This document shows positions 49,941 through 58,534 of a stretch of 64,000 nucleotides of DNA, piece after piece (within the stretch, counting starts at the first letter, position 1; the number at the start of each line of letters is the position of its first letter). The notes under the pieces are model-generated. The model was not told where the DNA came from, did not search any database, and worked only from the letters and a program-made list of their open reading frames with translations. Source of the stretch: a virus. Location: the IMG/VR virus record IMGVR_UViG_3300042010_000106, positions 62,001 to 126,000 of that record; one strand, 5' to 3'. Position numbers and translations under genes: made by a program.

Positions 49941-50370
49941 TTGCCCATACTGCAACGAAGAAATTCCACCGGCTGCTATGGCTGAACCGTGGTTTGCTTC
50001 GCCTTGCTGTCAAAAGGTTGTGATGTGTCGTGATTTCTCTGAGCTGGAATACGCGCTGCGTCCGGCTACTGACAATGAAATGGTTAAGCTCGAAATCAGC
50101 GGATTCACTAACACCGATCCTGACGCGCTACACACGCACAAACGCAAAACCGAACCGCGTTGGGCACACGTTTATAGCAATGGCGCTCATTGGTTCGTGC
50201 GTATTATCCCGCCTACTGATTTGCAGGAACACGGGCGCGGTCACGGTGTATCGCTCGGCAACAAATACACCACGAAGGCCGAAGCGAACAAATTCGCTGA
50301 CAGCATGGAATCGTATTTCGGTGATGCCGAAAAACAATTGGTTGAGGAAAGCAAAGATGCAAGCCTTTGA
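49930..50370 (+). CDS. hypothetical protein with N-terminal zinc ribbon
   Basis: 146 aa. CPYCNEE...ASPCCQKVVMC (~5-33) gives CxxC plus CC and a fifth Cys, a likely zinc ribbon, followed by a basic alpha/beta region. Function unknown. Overlaps the next gene by 14 bases. Confidence 0.85.
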   Translation: MEHNCPYCNEEIPPAAMAEPWFASPCCQKVVMCRDFSELEYALRPATDNEMVKLEISGFTNTDPDALHTHKRKTEPRWAHVYSNGAHWFVRIIPPTDLQEHGRGHGVSLGNKYTTKAEANKFADSMESYFGDAEKQLVEESKDASL

Positions 50371-51418
50371 AGAGTTTTACGACATTCGTTTGAACGTTCC
50401 TGAAAACGAACTGCCGTCTTTCGCTTACACCCGTGTTGATGCGTACGCACGAATTTACCCGCGTGAATACGGCACCATCGTTCCGCGTGAAGTTGATTCG
50501 GTCGAAACCTACGATCCTGATACGCTGGCATATATGCTGGCTGATTATCTGGCAGAGGTTCGCAACGAATACAAAATCGTTGACGTTGTGGTGATCATGA
50601 AACCCGATGCGCAATTCCGGGAACAATCGTTGCTCGCTTTCTTCGAAAAACGAATTTCCATGCTCTGCGTTCGTGGCGGTCTGGCAATCAACGTGGATGG
50701 TGAACCGCAAACGGTTTGTGATCCGTTCCCGTCGAGTAGTCTTTCCGATTGGGATTGCGAAATTCTCGGCGAACTGGAAAACGGCCTGAACATGGAAGAC
50801 CCGGAACGTGCGTTGTACGATTTCAAAACGCGTTTCCCTTCGGCCATGGTTGGTTACGTTGCGCCGGACGTAAACGACGAACCGCCACCGCCTGTAAAAA
50901 GTTTCCGTGAACAGGCAAACGAACAAGTGCGTGAAGTGATTAACTACTTCAGCAAAAGACCGTATAGCGAAATCCACGGGCCTAAAGCGACCGTGTACGA
51001 TTTCCACAACGGTTCCAAAATCACGGTTAACGCAACTCGCCTCACTGTGCGAAACAGCAAAGGCGAAAGCAACTGGCGAACCAAACTCGACAGCACGAAA
51101 GACCTTGTGATTGATTTGCTGCGCGACGTACGCCCGGTGCAAGGCCCGTTTGTTGGCGAGCGTATGTTCCGTTCGATTGCACAGCAACTTGATTCGTCCG
51201 TGCATGACATCGAAATTGAAGGTGACGTGCTTGTTGCATTCAAACTCGACAGCAAAATCAGCGTGCACTTCGTAGAACGCAGCGTCGTTGCCAACTTTGA
51301 TTTGGGCGGCAAACTTGTCACCGCAACGCTTCAGGCTGTGCGTGATTTTGATGCGTTCGTTGTGTATCTCGAAAAAATGCTTAACGCAACCAAAGCCACT
51401 GTCTGGAAGCCGGAGTAA
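50357..51418 (+). CDS. hypothetical protein (353 aa)
   Basis: Two globular halves separated by a Pro-rich linker (VNDEPPPPVKSF, ~174-185). N-terminal half alpha/beta with acidic patches; C-terminal half beta-rich. ATG fixed by TTGAGGAAAGCAAAG; the longer open frame upstream overlaps the neighbour. No family recognised. Confidence 0.88.
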   Translation: MQAFEEFYDIRLNVPENELPSFAYTRVDAYARIYPREYGTIVPREVDSVETYDPDTLAYMLADYLAEVRNEYKIVDVVVIMKPDAQFREQSLLAFFEKRISMLCVRGGLAINVDGEPQTVCDPFPSSSLSDWDCEILGELENGLNMEDPERALYDFKTRFPSAMVGYVAPDVNDEPPPPVKSFREQANEQVREVINYFSKRPYSEIHGPKATVYDFHNGSKITVNATRLTVRNSKGESNWRTKLDSTKDLVIDLLRDVRPVQGPFVGERMFRSIAQQLDSSVHDIEIEGDVLVAFKLDSKISVHFVERSVVANFDLGGKLVTATLQAVRDFDAFVVYLEKMLNATKATVWKPE

Positions 51419-51423
51419 AAACC

Positions 51424-52821
51424 ATGAACCTCAATATTCAGAAAGCAAAAATCTTTGTCGAAGAACGTCTGGCAATCGTTCAATACGCAGGCATGTGGTC
51501 GGAAGTGAAAACCCGCTACGGCACTTCGTTGGTCTACAACAATGAACGCTGGCCCGACACTAAAGTCGTGCGCCGTGATTTCAAAGTTTCGTTCAACACC
51601 AAATCCATTACGATTGCCGAAGAGTTTGCAGGCAAATGGAAAGTGCTTCACGAAATCAACGAAAAACAGTGTGCCGACTGGCTGCACGTGAAAGACATCC
51701 TGACCAACTTCACCCCGGCGCTGTCGCCTGACGAAACCAACCGCGCCGACCGTCGTTTCTCCGAAGCTGTACGCGGCCTGACAGGCTCACAGGGCAGCGA
51801 TGTCGCTGTGACCGTTAGCGCGGGTGCGGCAAAGGCCCCTAGCGGCATTGTGCAACGTGTAGCGGCTCCAAAGCGTGGGAAGAAGTTCAACCCGAAAGAC
51901 GCACCGGTTGAGCTGAAAGAAACCGTGATCGAAAGCGCAGGCACTGCCGTTGTCGAAGGGCAAGAAATCCCGGTGGTTAAATTCACCGAAAACGAATTGC
52001 TGGAAAGTGGCGATATGAGTTTCACGCCACCGAGTTACGAACAAAGTGTTGCCCGTTCGAAACGTGAAAACCCACACAAAGTCACCATGGAAAAAATGTT
52101 GATCGAAAGCGGCCTCGCTTTTGAAAAGACTCCGACCAAACATGGCGTGGCGTATTCGTTCGAAGGCATCACCATTACTTTCAGCGGCACCATGTTGAAA
52201 GTGTCGGCGCTGGTTGAATGGCTTCAAGGCAAGGATGACAAACCGGTTCCATTCTACGCCACGTGGGTTTCCGGCAAATACGAACACGATCAATGCGGCG
52301 TGATTGCTGACGTGTTGGCAATCTGCAAAGAGGTGGCGCGACTGCGTACGATGGCGTGTTTCAACATTCCTGAAATTGCGTTCTCTCATTCGGAATGCAA
52401 TTTCATCACCGACAGAAAAGAGTTGCCGCATTACCGGTCGAGTACCCACTACATTTCGATCAATTATCGCGTGGAAGGTTTCAACCACGACAAAGACGAC
52501 ATGCAGCAAGTCCGTTCCATTCGGTACAGTCGTAACGATCTGATTACGCAGGAAGGTCAAAAACTGCCGAAGAATGTGAACATGTCGGAAAAGCAGTTGA
52601 CCGCCAGCGTAACGTGCCACAAATTGAACGACATCTGGAACAGTCGTTACTGGAACCCGAAAACCCCGACGAAGAGAATGTCGATTGAGTGTGAAGAGGT
52701 TTCGTACACAACCAATCGCGATTTGCTGAATTCGTTCGGCCTGAAAATCGGTGCGGAAACTCGCGAAAAAGAATACCACACCGTCAACGTCCCACTTGAT
52801 CGAGTTCCGGTGAAGTCATGA
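51424..52821 (+). CDS. hypothetical protein (465 aa)
   Basis: N-terminal alpha/beta domain (~1-110), low-complexity Ala/Val/Lys-rich linker (~120-205), and a C-terminal alpha/beta domain (~215-465). Domain layout is similar to the two other large unknowns at 46602 and 50357 (domain, linker, domain), though I see no convincing sequence match. Overlaps the next gene by ATGA. Confidence 0.88.
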   Translation: MNLNIQKAKIFVEERLAIVQYAGMWSEVKTRYGTSLVYNNERWPDTKVVRRDFKVSFNTKSITIAEEFAGKWKVLHEINEKQCADWLHVKDILTNFTPALSPDETNRADRRFSEAVRGLTGSQGSDVAVTVSAGAAKAPSGIVQRVAAPKRGKKFNPKDAPVELKETVIESAGTAVVEGQEIPVVKFTENELLESGDMSFTPPSYEQSVARSKRENPHKVTMEKMLIESGLAFEKTPTKHGVAYSFEGITITFSGTMLKVSALVEWLQGKDDKPVPFYATWVSGKYEHDQCGVIADVLAICKEVARLRTMACFNIPEIAFSHSECNFITDRKELPHYRSSTHYISINYRVEGFNHDKDDMQQVRSIRYSRNDLITQEGQKLPKNVNMSEKQLTASVTCHKLNDIWNSRYWNPKTPTKRMSIECEEVSYTTNRDLLNSFGLKIGAETREKEYHTVNVPLDRVPVKS

Positions 52822-53351
52822 AAGATTTCCTGAAAAGCATCGAAACGTATTTGAGTTTTGCAGAAGGCGAAGGTGAGCCAGCAAACCGTGCTGCATTGCA
52901 CGCACGCGCCAAAGAGCTTTTGGAACAGTTGGAAAGTGGGCGCGCTGAATTCAACGAACTGCGCACCTACTGGTTTTTCTGGAACGGTTCCGGTGACATG
53001 ACAATCAGCACCGGTTCCAGTCCTGAAGACGCTTTTACCAAAGCTGGATACGGCGGCGGGGCTATGCGTGCACTCGACTACTATACAGTTGTGTATTACG
53101 GTCGCGCATTGTTGGACTGCAATTTGGCGTGGCCTGATAAAGCGGGTGATCAACGCAAAGTGTTGGAACACGTCATTGCTGAAATCCCTAAAGCGTTTGC
53201 GGGATTGTCCAAAGAGGAAATGCTGGAACCACTCGACGATTTGTCGTACATGGTGATCAAGGCAGAAGAACGTTTCGGCGCCGAGCATTTCGTTCACGCT
53301 GAGTTGCATACGGCTTACGTGGCCGCGTGGGACAACTACAAAAAACTGTAA
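52818..53351 (+). CDS. hypothetical protein
   Basis: 177 aa, helical, acidic, with a Gly-rich turn (YGGGAMRALDYYTVVYYGRA). The stop lies in an exact AACTGTAAAG decamer (53344-53353). Family unknown. Confidence 0.86.
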   Translation: MKDFLKSIETYLSFAEGEGEPANRAALHARAKELLEQLESGRAEFNELRTYWFFWNGSGDMTISTGSSPEDAFTKAGYGGGAMRALDYYTVVYYGRALLDCNLAWPDKAGDQRKVLEHVIAEIPKAFAGLSKEEMLEPLDDLSYMVIKAEERFGAEHFVHAELHTAYVAAWDNYKKL

Positions 53352-53363
53352 AGTGAGTGTGTT

Positions 53364-53660
53364 ATGTCTGGAAATGAAAAGCCGTGCATGGGTGTGTACA
53401 TTCACGGCGTCGAGTACGTAAAAGCGCCTGAGCAACCTGCTGTATCGGTTGATTGGGATGTCTATTCAGCACGCCGCATGGCGAGTCAAATCAGCCTGCA
53501 TTACGCCGTCGTCGATTTCTCAAGTTGGGACGGTAGCAGTTCCGCGACAATCGTAGATCCACGTTTCCACCAATTGCGTAAACGTTACCTTGAAGCGTTT
53601 GCTGAATTGACGGAATACGTAGACGGCCAACTAACAAAACACGATTTGGAGTTTTCATGA
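53364..53660 (+). CDS. small hypothetical protein
   Basis: 98 aa, alpha/beta. TAAAGTGAGTGTGTT upstream gives a weak ribosome site. ATGA overlap with the P-loop gene. Family unknown. Confidence 0.82.
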   Translation: MSGNEKPCMGVYIHGVEYVKAPEQPAVSVDWDVYSARRMASQISLHYAVVDFSSWDGSSSATIVDPRFHQLRKRYLEAFAELTEYVDGQLTKHDLEFS

Positions 53661-54139
53661 TTCGCTATCCAGAATTGATCGTTAACGGGCATACGCACAG
53701 CGGTAAAACTGCTTCGATTCTTGCGGCAGCGATGGCGCACAAAGAGAAGACCGGACACGAAACAATTTTCGTGAACGACGAAGACAATCTGCTGCAAATT
53801 GCACAGCGTGTTTTGATTGCGAAAGGCATCGACGTTAGCGACGAAAACCTCGACAAAGAAAAAGCAGAAGCTGCGTTGCGTGCTGGCCCGCATCTGACTA
53901 CACCACGTGCTTTGCCACGGCTGCTGGAAAAGCTGAACCCTACCGGTGAAGCTGGAACGAACATCGCAATCTTTCTGGATGCGCCGCTGATGTGTGCCGT
54001 TGAAATGAACACCTTCGGCGCCGGGAATAACGGTAAGCGTTTCCGTATGGGTGTGAACATCAATGACCCACTCGGCGAGACTGTAAAGAACTACAGCATT
54101 CACGCTGTATCCATTCAAAACTACATCATGCCCCAATAA
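53657..54139 (+). CDS. P-loop NTPase-like protein (short)
   Basis: 160 aa. GHTHSGKT (11-18) fits the Walker A motif GxxxxGKT that binds nucleotide phosphates; NIAIFLDAP (~108-116) resembles Walker B. The domain is shorter than most NTPases and could be a minimal or damaged member. Role unknown. Internal GACTGTAAAG variant at 54079-54088. Confidence 0.83.
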   Translation: MIRYPELIVNGHTHSGKTASILAAAMAHKEKTGHETIFVNDEDNLLQIAQRVLIAKGIDVSDENLDKEKAEAALRAGPHLTTPRALPRLLEKLNPTGEAGTNIAIFLDAPLMCAVEMNTFGAGNNGKRFRMGVNINDPLGETVKNYSIHAVSIQNYIMPQ

Positions 54140-54154
54140 GGAAACCTGACGCAC

Positions 54155-54937
54155 ATGTCTCAATACAAATACCCGGAATTCATCTTGGCTCTGAGCCGTG
54201 AAACTTTTCTGCAAATCGGAATTCGCGAAGGCTTCAATCCGCAATTCAATTTCGAAGAGTTTCTGACACTGGTTCAAAGCGGTGTGGTTATTCGCCAGCG
54301 TAACCACCTCGACGAATACCGTCCGTGGGGCGAAAGCCACAAAGGCGACCGCGACTATTCGCAGTGGTTGAATTATTTCGTTGTGGAAAACTACGACGAC
54401 ACGATCAACCCTTACATGCGTTCTCGCGAAGGCAATGGCGAAAGCGATTTGCAAGGCCGTGGCAGCATCGGCGTTGGTGGGCACACCGACTTCGTTGATA
54501 TCGTCGCACACAAAAGCGTAATTGATTTGCGCCAAACCGTTCTGCATAACGTGGTGCGCGAATTCTTCGAAGAATGCGCCGTTTACGTGAATGGCATTCG
54601 TGTCGGCCTGAGCGGCGACGTGGCGACTGATTTGCAGATTTTTGCAAATATTGCCACGCTGCATTTCGAAGGTATCATTTTCGACAACAGCGATCCGGTT
54701 GGCCGTCTGCATTTTGCAATGGCCCTGCGCATCAAGTTGAAAGAAGGCGTGACCGTTTCCAGCGGCGAAGAAGTTATCGACTTCGTTCCGCCTGTACGCA
54801 TTCAAGACATCGGCGCAACTTACCCGAACGTGACTTTCGAAAGCTGGTCGCTGCTGTTTGCTTTCCATCTGTGTAATGCTGATGCTCCAAACCCGAAATA
54901 CGATCTGCTGCGTTACCTGCCCGGTCACGTGGTGTAA
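54155..54937 (+). CDS. Nudix/COG4112-like hydrolase
   Basis: 260 aa. RGSIGVGGHTDFVD (~102-115), then VVREFFEECAV (~133-143, the REUXEE of the Nudix box) and FDNSDPVGRLHFAMALRI match the pattern of predicted MutT-related phosphoesterases of the COG4112 type. Metal-binding Glu residues are kept. Substrate unknown. AATAAGGAAACCTGACGCAC upstream. Closed by a terminator. Confidence 0.85.
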   Translation: MSQYKYPEFILALSRETFLQIGIREGFNPQFNFEEFLTLVQSGVVIRQRNHLDEYRPWGESHKGDRDYSQWLNYFVVENYDDTINPYMRSREGNGESDLQGRGSIGVGGHTDFVDIVAHKSVIDLRQTVLHNVVREFFEECAVYVNGIRVGLSGDVATDLQIFANIATLHFEGIIFDNSDPVGRLHFAMALRIKLKEGVTVSSGEEVIDFVPPVRIQDIGATYPNVTFESWSLLFAFHLCNADAPNPKYDLLRYLPGHVV

Positions 54938-54944
54938 AAACGCG

Positions 54945-54976
54945 GGCGCTTATCAATTTTGGTAGGCGCCTTTTCT
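54945..54976 (+). terminator. strong intrinsic terminator
   Basis: GGCGCTTATC pairs with GGTAGGCGCC along 10 bp (with G-U pairs) around AATTTT, then TTTTCT. Closes the block ending in the COG4112-like gene. Confidence 0.88.
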
Positions 54977-55000
54977 CACATGGGTACATGGAAATAAAAC

Positions 55001-55717
55001 ATGTCTGAATACCACGGTGAAAGTATCATGAGCGGACACAAACACGGTGTACGTTACACGGCTTCTTTTTGGGATCGTTTGTTCGGTCGCGCTCACTGGA
55101 TCGAAGAAGTAAACATCCGCAATGCGTACCTCGAAAGCAAAGAAGAAGATTTGGATCTTCTGCGCCAAGCGGTAAATGATTTGCAACCGGAGAAAGTTCT
55201 GGAGCAAGAAGGAAAGCACCTCGACGAAATCGGTTTGTTGAAAGTTCGTATTCGCGATCTGGAAAGCGAATTGGCTGCTTACAGCATTCAAGAAAATGCG
55301 CGTGAGGATCGACGTAATGCACGCGCAGCGCATTTCACACCGGAACCGGTTCTGATTAAACCGGAACGCGCTCAACAATTGGGCCGTGACGTACAGGGTC
55401 GTGGTCGTGGTTACGTGGCACCGAACAGCGGCGCGCATGCCACTAGCGGGCAAGTCGGCAGTACCCCACAAGACGGCGGTAGCGGCCTTTTGATGCAGGC
55501 GGCAGTTCTGCACACGGTATTGGCGTCTGATAGCGCCCCTACGCGCTCTGAGGCGGCTTGCCATACCTACCGTGAGACGTACAGCACGCCGGAACAACGC
55601 TCTGAGCCTGCATATTGCGCCCCTGAGCCTACCCGGTCGGAGCCGTCCTATAGTTCCCCGGATAGCGGCAGTTACGGCGGTGATTCGGGCGGCGGTGGCG
55701 GCGGTGGTTGTGACTAA
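55001..55717 (+). CDS. hypothetical protein with glycine-rich C-terminal tail
   Basis: 238 aa. Coiled-coil region ~45-95, then a low-complexity Ser/Pro/Glu tail with repeats like TRSEP/QRSEP, ending in GGGGGGGCD. Such poly-Gly-plus-Cys tails are common on bacterial membrane proteins. Start could be the first ATG or ATG 55028 (MSGHKHG); neither has a good ribosome site. TAATG overlap with the NADAR gene. Confidence 0.78.
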   Translation: MSEYHGESIMSGHKHGVRYTASFWDRLFGRAHWIEEVNIRNAYLESKEEDLDLLRQAVNDLQPEKVLEQEGKHLDEIGLLKVRIRDLESELAAYSIQENAREDRRNARAAHFTPEPVLIKPERAQQLGRDVQGRGRGYVAPNSGAHATSGQVGSTPQDGGSGLLMQAAVLHTVLASDSAPTRSEAACHTYRETYSTPEQRSEPAYCAPEPTRSEPSYSSPDSGSYGGDSGGGGGGGCD

Positions 55718-56223
55718 TGAGTAAACAGGTAATTCTGTTTAATTCATACGAGAATGAAATTTTCTCGGCGATGTGGCCTGCGCCTTTTATGTATAAAGGC
55801 ACGGTGTACAAAAGCATCGAAGCGTATTATCAATTCCGAAAGCTGGATAAAACGGAAACAGAATTGCGCGGGAAAATTCTCGCAGCGTTCGATCCGTACA
55901 AAGCCAAGCATTTTGGTAGCAAGAAAGCTGGTGGCAAACCTTCAAGCAAACATGACGTTGAACGTTTCGACATCATGCGTATCGGCATTCGCGAATCGTA
56001 CATGCAAAACCCGTGGCGTTTGATTGCGCTGATGAATACGGGAAAAGCAAAACTTTCGCACCTTGCTGAGTGGGATGATTTTTGGGGCGTGAACGCAGCA
56101 GGTAAAGGCGGTGATCAGTACGGCATTCTGACAACGGAATTTCGTGACAGCATGATTGGCGTAGATATTTGGAAAGCTTGTAAAGCACACAAGCTGACTG
56201 AAAAGAAAAAGAAGAAAAAGTGA
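55717..56223 (+). CDS. NADAR-family protein (YbiA-like)
   Basis: 168 aa. The family pattern is clear: FSAMWPAPFMYKGTVYKSIEAYYQF (cut in two parts: FSAMWPAPF ~16-24 and SIEAYYQF 33-40), FDPYKAKHFGSK (~58-69), ERFDIMRIGI (~82-91), NPWRLIALMNTG (98-109) and EWDDFWG (118-124). NADAR enzymes split N-glycosidic bonds of ADP-ribose- or riboflavin-related compounds, and some remove ADP-ribose from guanine in DNA. In a phage this may undo host DarT-type defence. The usual His after Glu in the first motif is Ala here. Basic tail (EKKKKKK). Followed by a terminator. Confidence 0.9.
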   Translation: MSKQVILFNSYENEIFSAMWPAPFMYKGTVYKSIEAYYQFRKLDKTETELRGKILAAFDPYKAKHFGSKKAGGKPSSKHDVERFDIMRIGIRESYMQNPWRLIALMNTGKAKLSHLAEWDDFWGVNAAGKGGDQYGILTTEFRDSMIGVDIWKACKAHKLTEKKKKKK

Positions 56224-56228
56224 AATAG

Positions 56229-56260
56229 TGCGGTTGGGTGTTCCAGCCGCATTTACTTTG
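56229..56260 (+). terminator. intrinsic terminator
   Basis: TGCGGTTGG pairs with CCAGCCGCA (9 bp, loop GTGTT), followed by TTTACTTTG. Six bases after the NADAR gene. Confidence 0.8.
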
Positions 56261-56269
56261 GAGAATTGT

Positions 56270-56653
56270 ATGGCCCCGGAAAAAGAATTCGCGTTGCAAG
56301 TCCTCGATCTTGGCGCACTGGTTATGACGGCCATGCAGCCGACCGACGCAGGCGCACTGGCTCGCCAAGTGTACGCGTTCGAAGTGAAAGAAAAACTGGT
56401 AGTGTTCAACGCGGGTGACGACGGCACGTTTCAATCTGACAGCATCGTGGAACTGGCCGAGGAAATCGTTCGCCTCACTGAATCCAAAGTCAATGTCAAA
56501 CGGAAAGCGCGTGGCGTGGCTTATATCAACATCATGTTACCTGAGTCGCAGTTCGACAAATACTTCAGGAAAAATCCAAACGGTTCTGTGTCACTGTACG
56601 CCGATACATTCCGTCGTGTGGTCGCGCAACTGCGTAAGGAATTCAAGGTATGA
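56270..56653 (+). CDS. hypothetical protein
   Basis: 127 aa, alpha/beta. ATG with TTGGAGAATTGT upstream; the longer open frame runs through the terminator. Overlaps the next start (ATGA). Family unknown. Confidence 0.85.
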   Translation: MAPEKEFALQVLDLGALVMTAMQPTDAGALARQVYAFEVKEKLVVFNAGDDGTFQSDSIVELAEEIVRLTESKVNVKRKARGVAYINIMLPESQFDKYFRKNPNGSVSLYADTFRRVVAQLRKEFKV

Positions 56654-56871
56654 AAGGCGTAATCAAGGTTACGGTTCTCGACGTGCAAAAATCCATGGTC
56701 ATGTTGGCGAAGAGCGGTAAGACCGCAGCACAAATCATGGCCGCATTGAACATGGAATATGCGAAGGTTGAAATTCGCAAACGCCAAAAGCTTTTCGCTG
56801 ATGCGTCTCGCGCACTGGCAAAGAACGTGGCCCCGGCTGAAGCCAAACTGAAAGCGAAGGCAGCAAAATGA
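56650..56871 (+). CDS. small basic helical protein, possible DNA-binding
   Basis: 73 aa, basic. Helix-turn-helix-like stretch KSGKTAAQIMAALNMEYAKV (~17-36) and lysine-rich tail (KLKAKAAK). Could be a small regulator. ATGA overlaps at both ends. Confidence 0.8.
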   Translation: MKGVIKVTVLDVQKSMVMLAKSGKTAAQIMAALNMEYAKVEIRKRQKLFADASRALAKNVAPAEAKLKAKAAK

Positions 56872-57686
56872 CTTACAAAAGCCGCACCAGAGGTAACGCT
56901 GTTTTGCTGGATAGCGAAGTGCTGGAAGCGAGCAGGAAAGCAACCGGCATTGATCCAATGATCGCCATCCGCGAAAAGTATCCAGACGCAGAACTTGTTT
57001 TCTCCACGCGTGAACAAATCGACCGCGTGCGTGCACCGTTCAACCCATACGAACACCTTGCAGATTTTCGCCGGGGTTTTCATGACGAAATGACGTTTGA
57101 TTATTCGGCTGCTGAAGAGCGTATGCACGCCCTGTTGCCAATTGTTGTAGGCCACGACAACCTGCCGTACATTTTTGAAGGCGAAGTCGCACGCATGCGG
57201 GCAATGAAAGACATGCCACGCTTTGTTCCGCGTCTTTATCCGCATCAAGAAGAAGCGCTGCGTCATGTTCAAACGTTGCCATATGTTGTTATGGAACTCG
57301 ATAGCTGCAAACCGCTCGACCTCGGCATTGGCATTCACGGTGATGTGGCTTTCGACATCGAAGCGCACACTCTGAAAAACTTTCGACCGTTGATTACGAA
57401 TCCGCGTGGCATAAAAATCATGAAGGATAACTATTCTGAAATGATGCGCTCGCATATGGTCATTGACGAAGCGCATGTGTGGGATAGAAACCCTGTACGT
57501 TCTGCGCTGGCTTGGGGCCTCGACATTCGTTACAAGTTTGCACGGGAAGACGGCAAAACCCACGCGCAGATTTGCAAGCAAGAATTGAAGTCGATCAAGA
57601 AGCGCCGTAAGGCAGCAATGAAACAGTTGGATGCGTGCGGTGCCCGGTACGAAGAAGCTCTGAAGGAAAACGAAAATGTACGGTGA
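56868..57686 (+). CDS. hypothetical protein (272 aa)
   Basis: Soluble, mixed alpha/beta, with a basic C-terminal region (KSIKKRRKAAMKQLDACG). No catalytic motif recognised. Overlaps the next gene by 11 bases. Confidence 0.88.
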   Translation: MTYKSRTRGNAVLLDSEVLEASRKATGIDPMIAIREKYPDAELVFSTREQIDRVRAPFNPYEHLADFRRGFHDEMTFDYSAAEERMHALLPIVVGHDNLPYIFEGEVARMRAMKDMPRFVPRLYPHQEEALRHVQTLPYVVMELDSCKPLDLGIGIHGDVAFDIEAHTLKNFRPLITNPRGIKIMKDNYSEMMRSHMVIDEAHVWDRNPVRSALAWGLDIRYKFAREDGKTHAQICKQELKSIKKRRKAAMKQLDACGARYEEALKENENVR

Positions 57687-58263
57687 AGACGAACCAAAGG
57701 TTCCACAAAACTATAAATATTTCGGCTACTATGGCGCACCGTTTTACTGGTTCGTTGCTGCGTGCCTTGCTCTAGCGATTTTCTGCATCGCGCAGGAACG
57801 CGTCAGTTTTTACGAAACGGTTAATACCAAGGCTGTTCGTGATGCAACCATCGTTGACGCATGGCCTTATAACACGGGCAAATACGGAACCGGTCGTGAG
57901 CAGTGGGAAGGCACGTTTCGCGATAATGAAACGGGAAAGTTTTACACGTATGAAATGAGCGGCGGTTTGTACCAAAAATTCCTGCGTGAAAAGAGCGGCC
58001 ATGGCATTCAGGTACAGGTCAACATGCTAGCTTCGCGTGCCGGTGTTCCTGAAGCAGAAGGCATGGAAAACTACAAAGTCTTTTTCGATTTGGTGCGAAT
58101 CTTTTTCGCAATCATTACCTGCGTTATCGCCATGATTTGTTTAGTCAGTCTGCACACGTCGTATTCGTACGTCACTGCACGTGATGCAGAAGAAGCACAG
58201 CGGCAGAAATTGAAAGACGAAGAAGATGCCCGTCACAGACGGCGTATGGCAGCGCGGGAGTAA
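57676..58263 (+). CDS. membrane protein with two helices and a soluble loop
   Basis: 195 aa. Membrane helices ~21-40 and ~136-159 enclose a ~95-residue loop; charged C-terminal coil (EEAQRQKLKDEEDARHRRR). The loop (VDAWPYNTGKYGTGREQWEG) is likely on the far side of the inner membrane. Function unknown; general layout recalls the 346-aa protein at 17931. Confidence 0.86.
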   Translation: MYGEDEPKVPQNYKYFGYYGAPFYWFVAACLALAIFCIAQERVSFYETVNTKAVRDATIVDAWPYNTGKYGTGREQWEGTFRDNETGKFYTYEMSGGLYQKFLREKSGHGIQVQVNMLASRAGVPEAEGMENYKVFFDLVRIFFAIITCVIAMICLVSLHTSYSYVTARDAEEAQRQKLKDEEDARHRRRMAARE

Positions 58264-58268
58264 CAGCC

Positions 58269-58463
58269 ATGGCGAACTGTAAATGGTACGTATGCCGTCT
58301 TGCTGGCGGCGAATACATTCACTCACTTGACGAAACACATACAAAGGTAATGTCGTGCAAAAGCAGAATCCGGGCGCAGCAGTTCACACTTCCCGAAGCC
58401 GAGAAAATCAAAGCAAAGATAGCGTGCGAAATCATACCCGCACATTGGGAACGAATCCCATAG
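58269..58463 (+). CDS. small hypothetical protein
   Basis: 64 aa, no motif. ATG five bases after the previous stop. The 3' half is also open in another frame from GTG 58355, so one or both readings may be real. Confidence 0.65.
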   Translation: MANCKWYVCRLAGGEYIHSLDETHTKVMSCKSRIRAQQFTLPEAEKIKAKIACEIIPAHWERIP

Positions 58464-58525
58464 TTCCAAACGCTGCGCAGTCAAAAGAACTCGACCGCCT
58501 TTTTGGCATGTGGGACAAGCTATAA
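58355..58525 (+). CDS. possible overlapping 56-aa protein
   Basis: GTG start eight bases after AAAGG. Reads through the otherwise empty ~70-base gap and stops in CTATAAGGATT, giving the next gene the TAAGGA junction common here. C-terminus AAQSKELDRLFGMWDKL looks protein-like; the N-terminal part (basic, Ser/Asn-rich) less so. Overlaps the previous gene by 109 bases. Confidence 0.45.
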   Translation: MQKQNPGAAVHTSRSRENQSKDSVRNHTRTLGTNPIVPNAAQSKELDRLFGMWDKL

Positions 58526-58534
58526 GGATTACAT

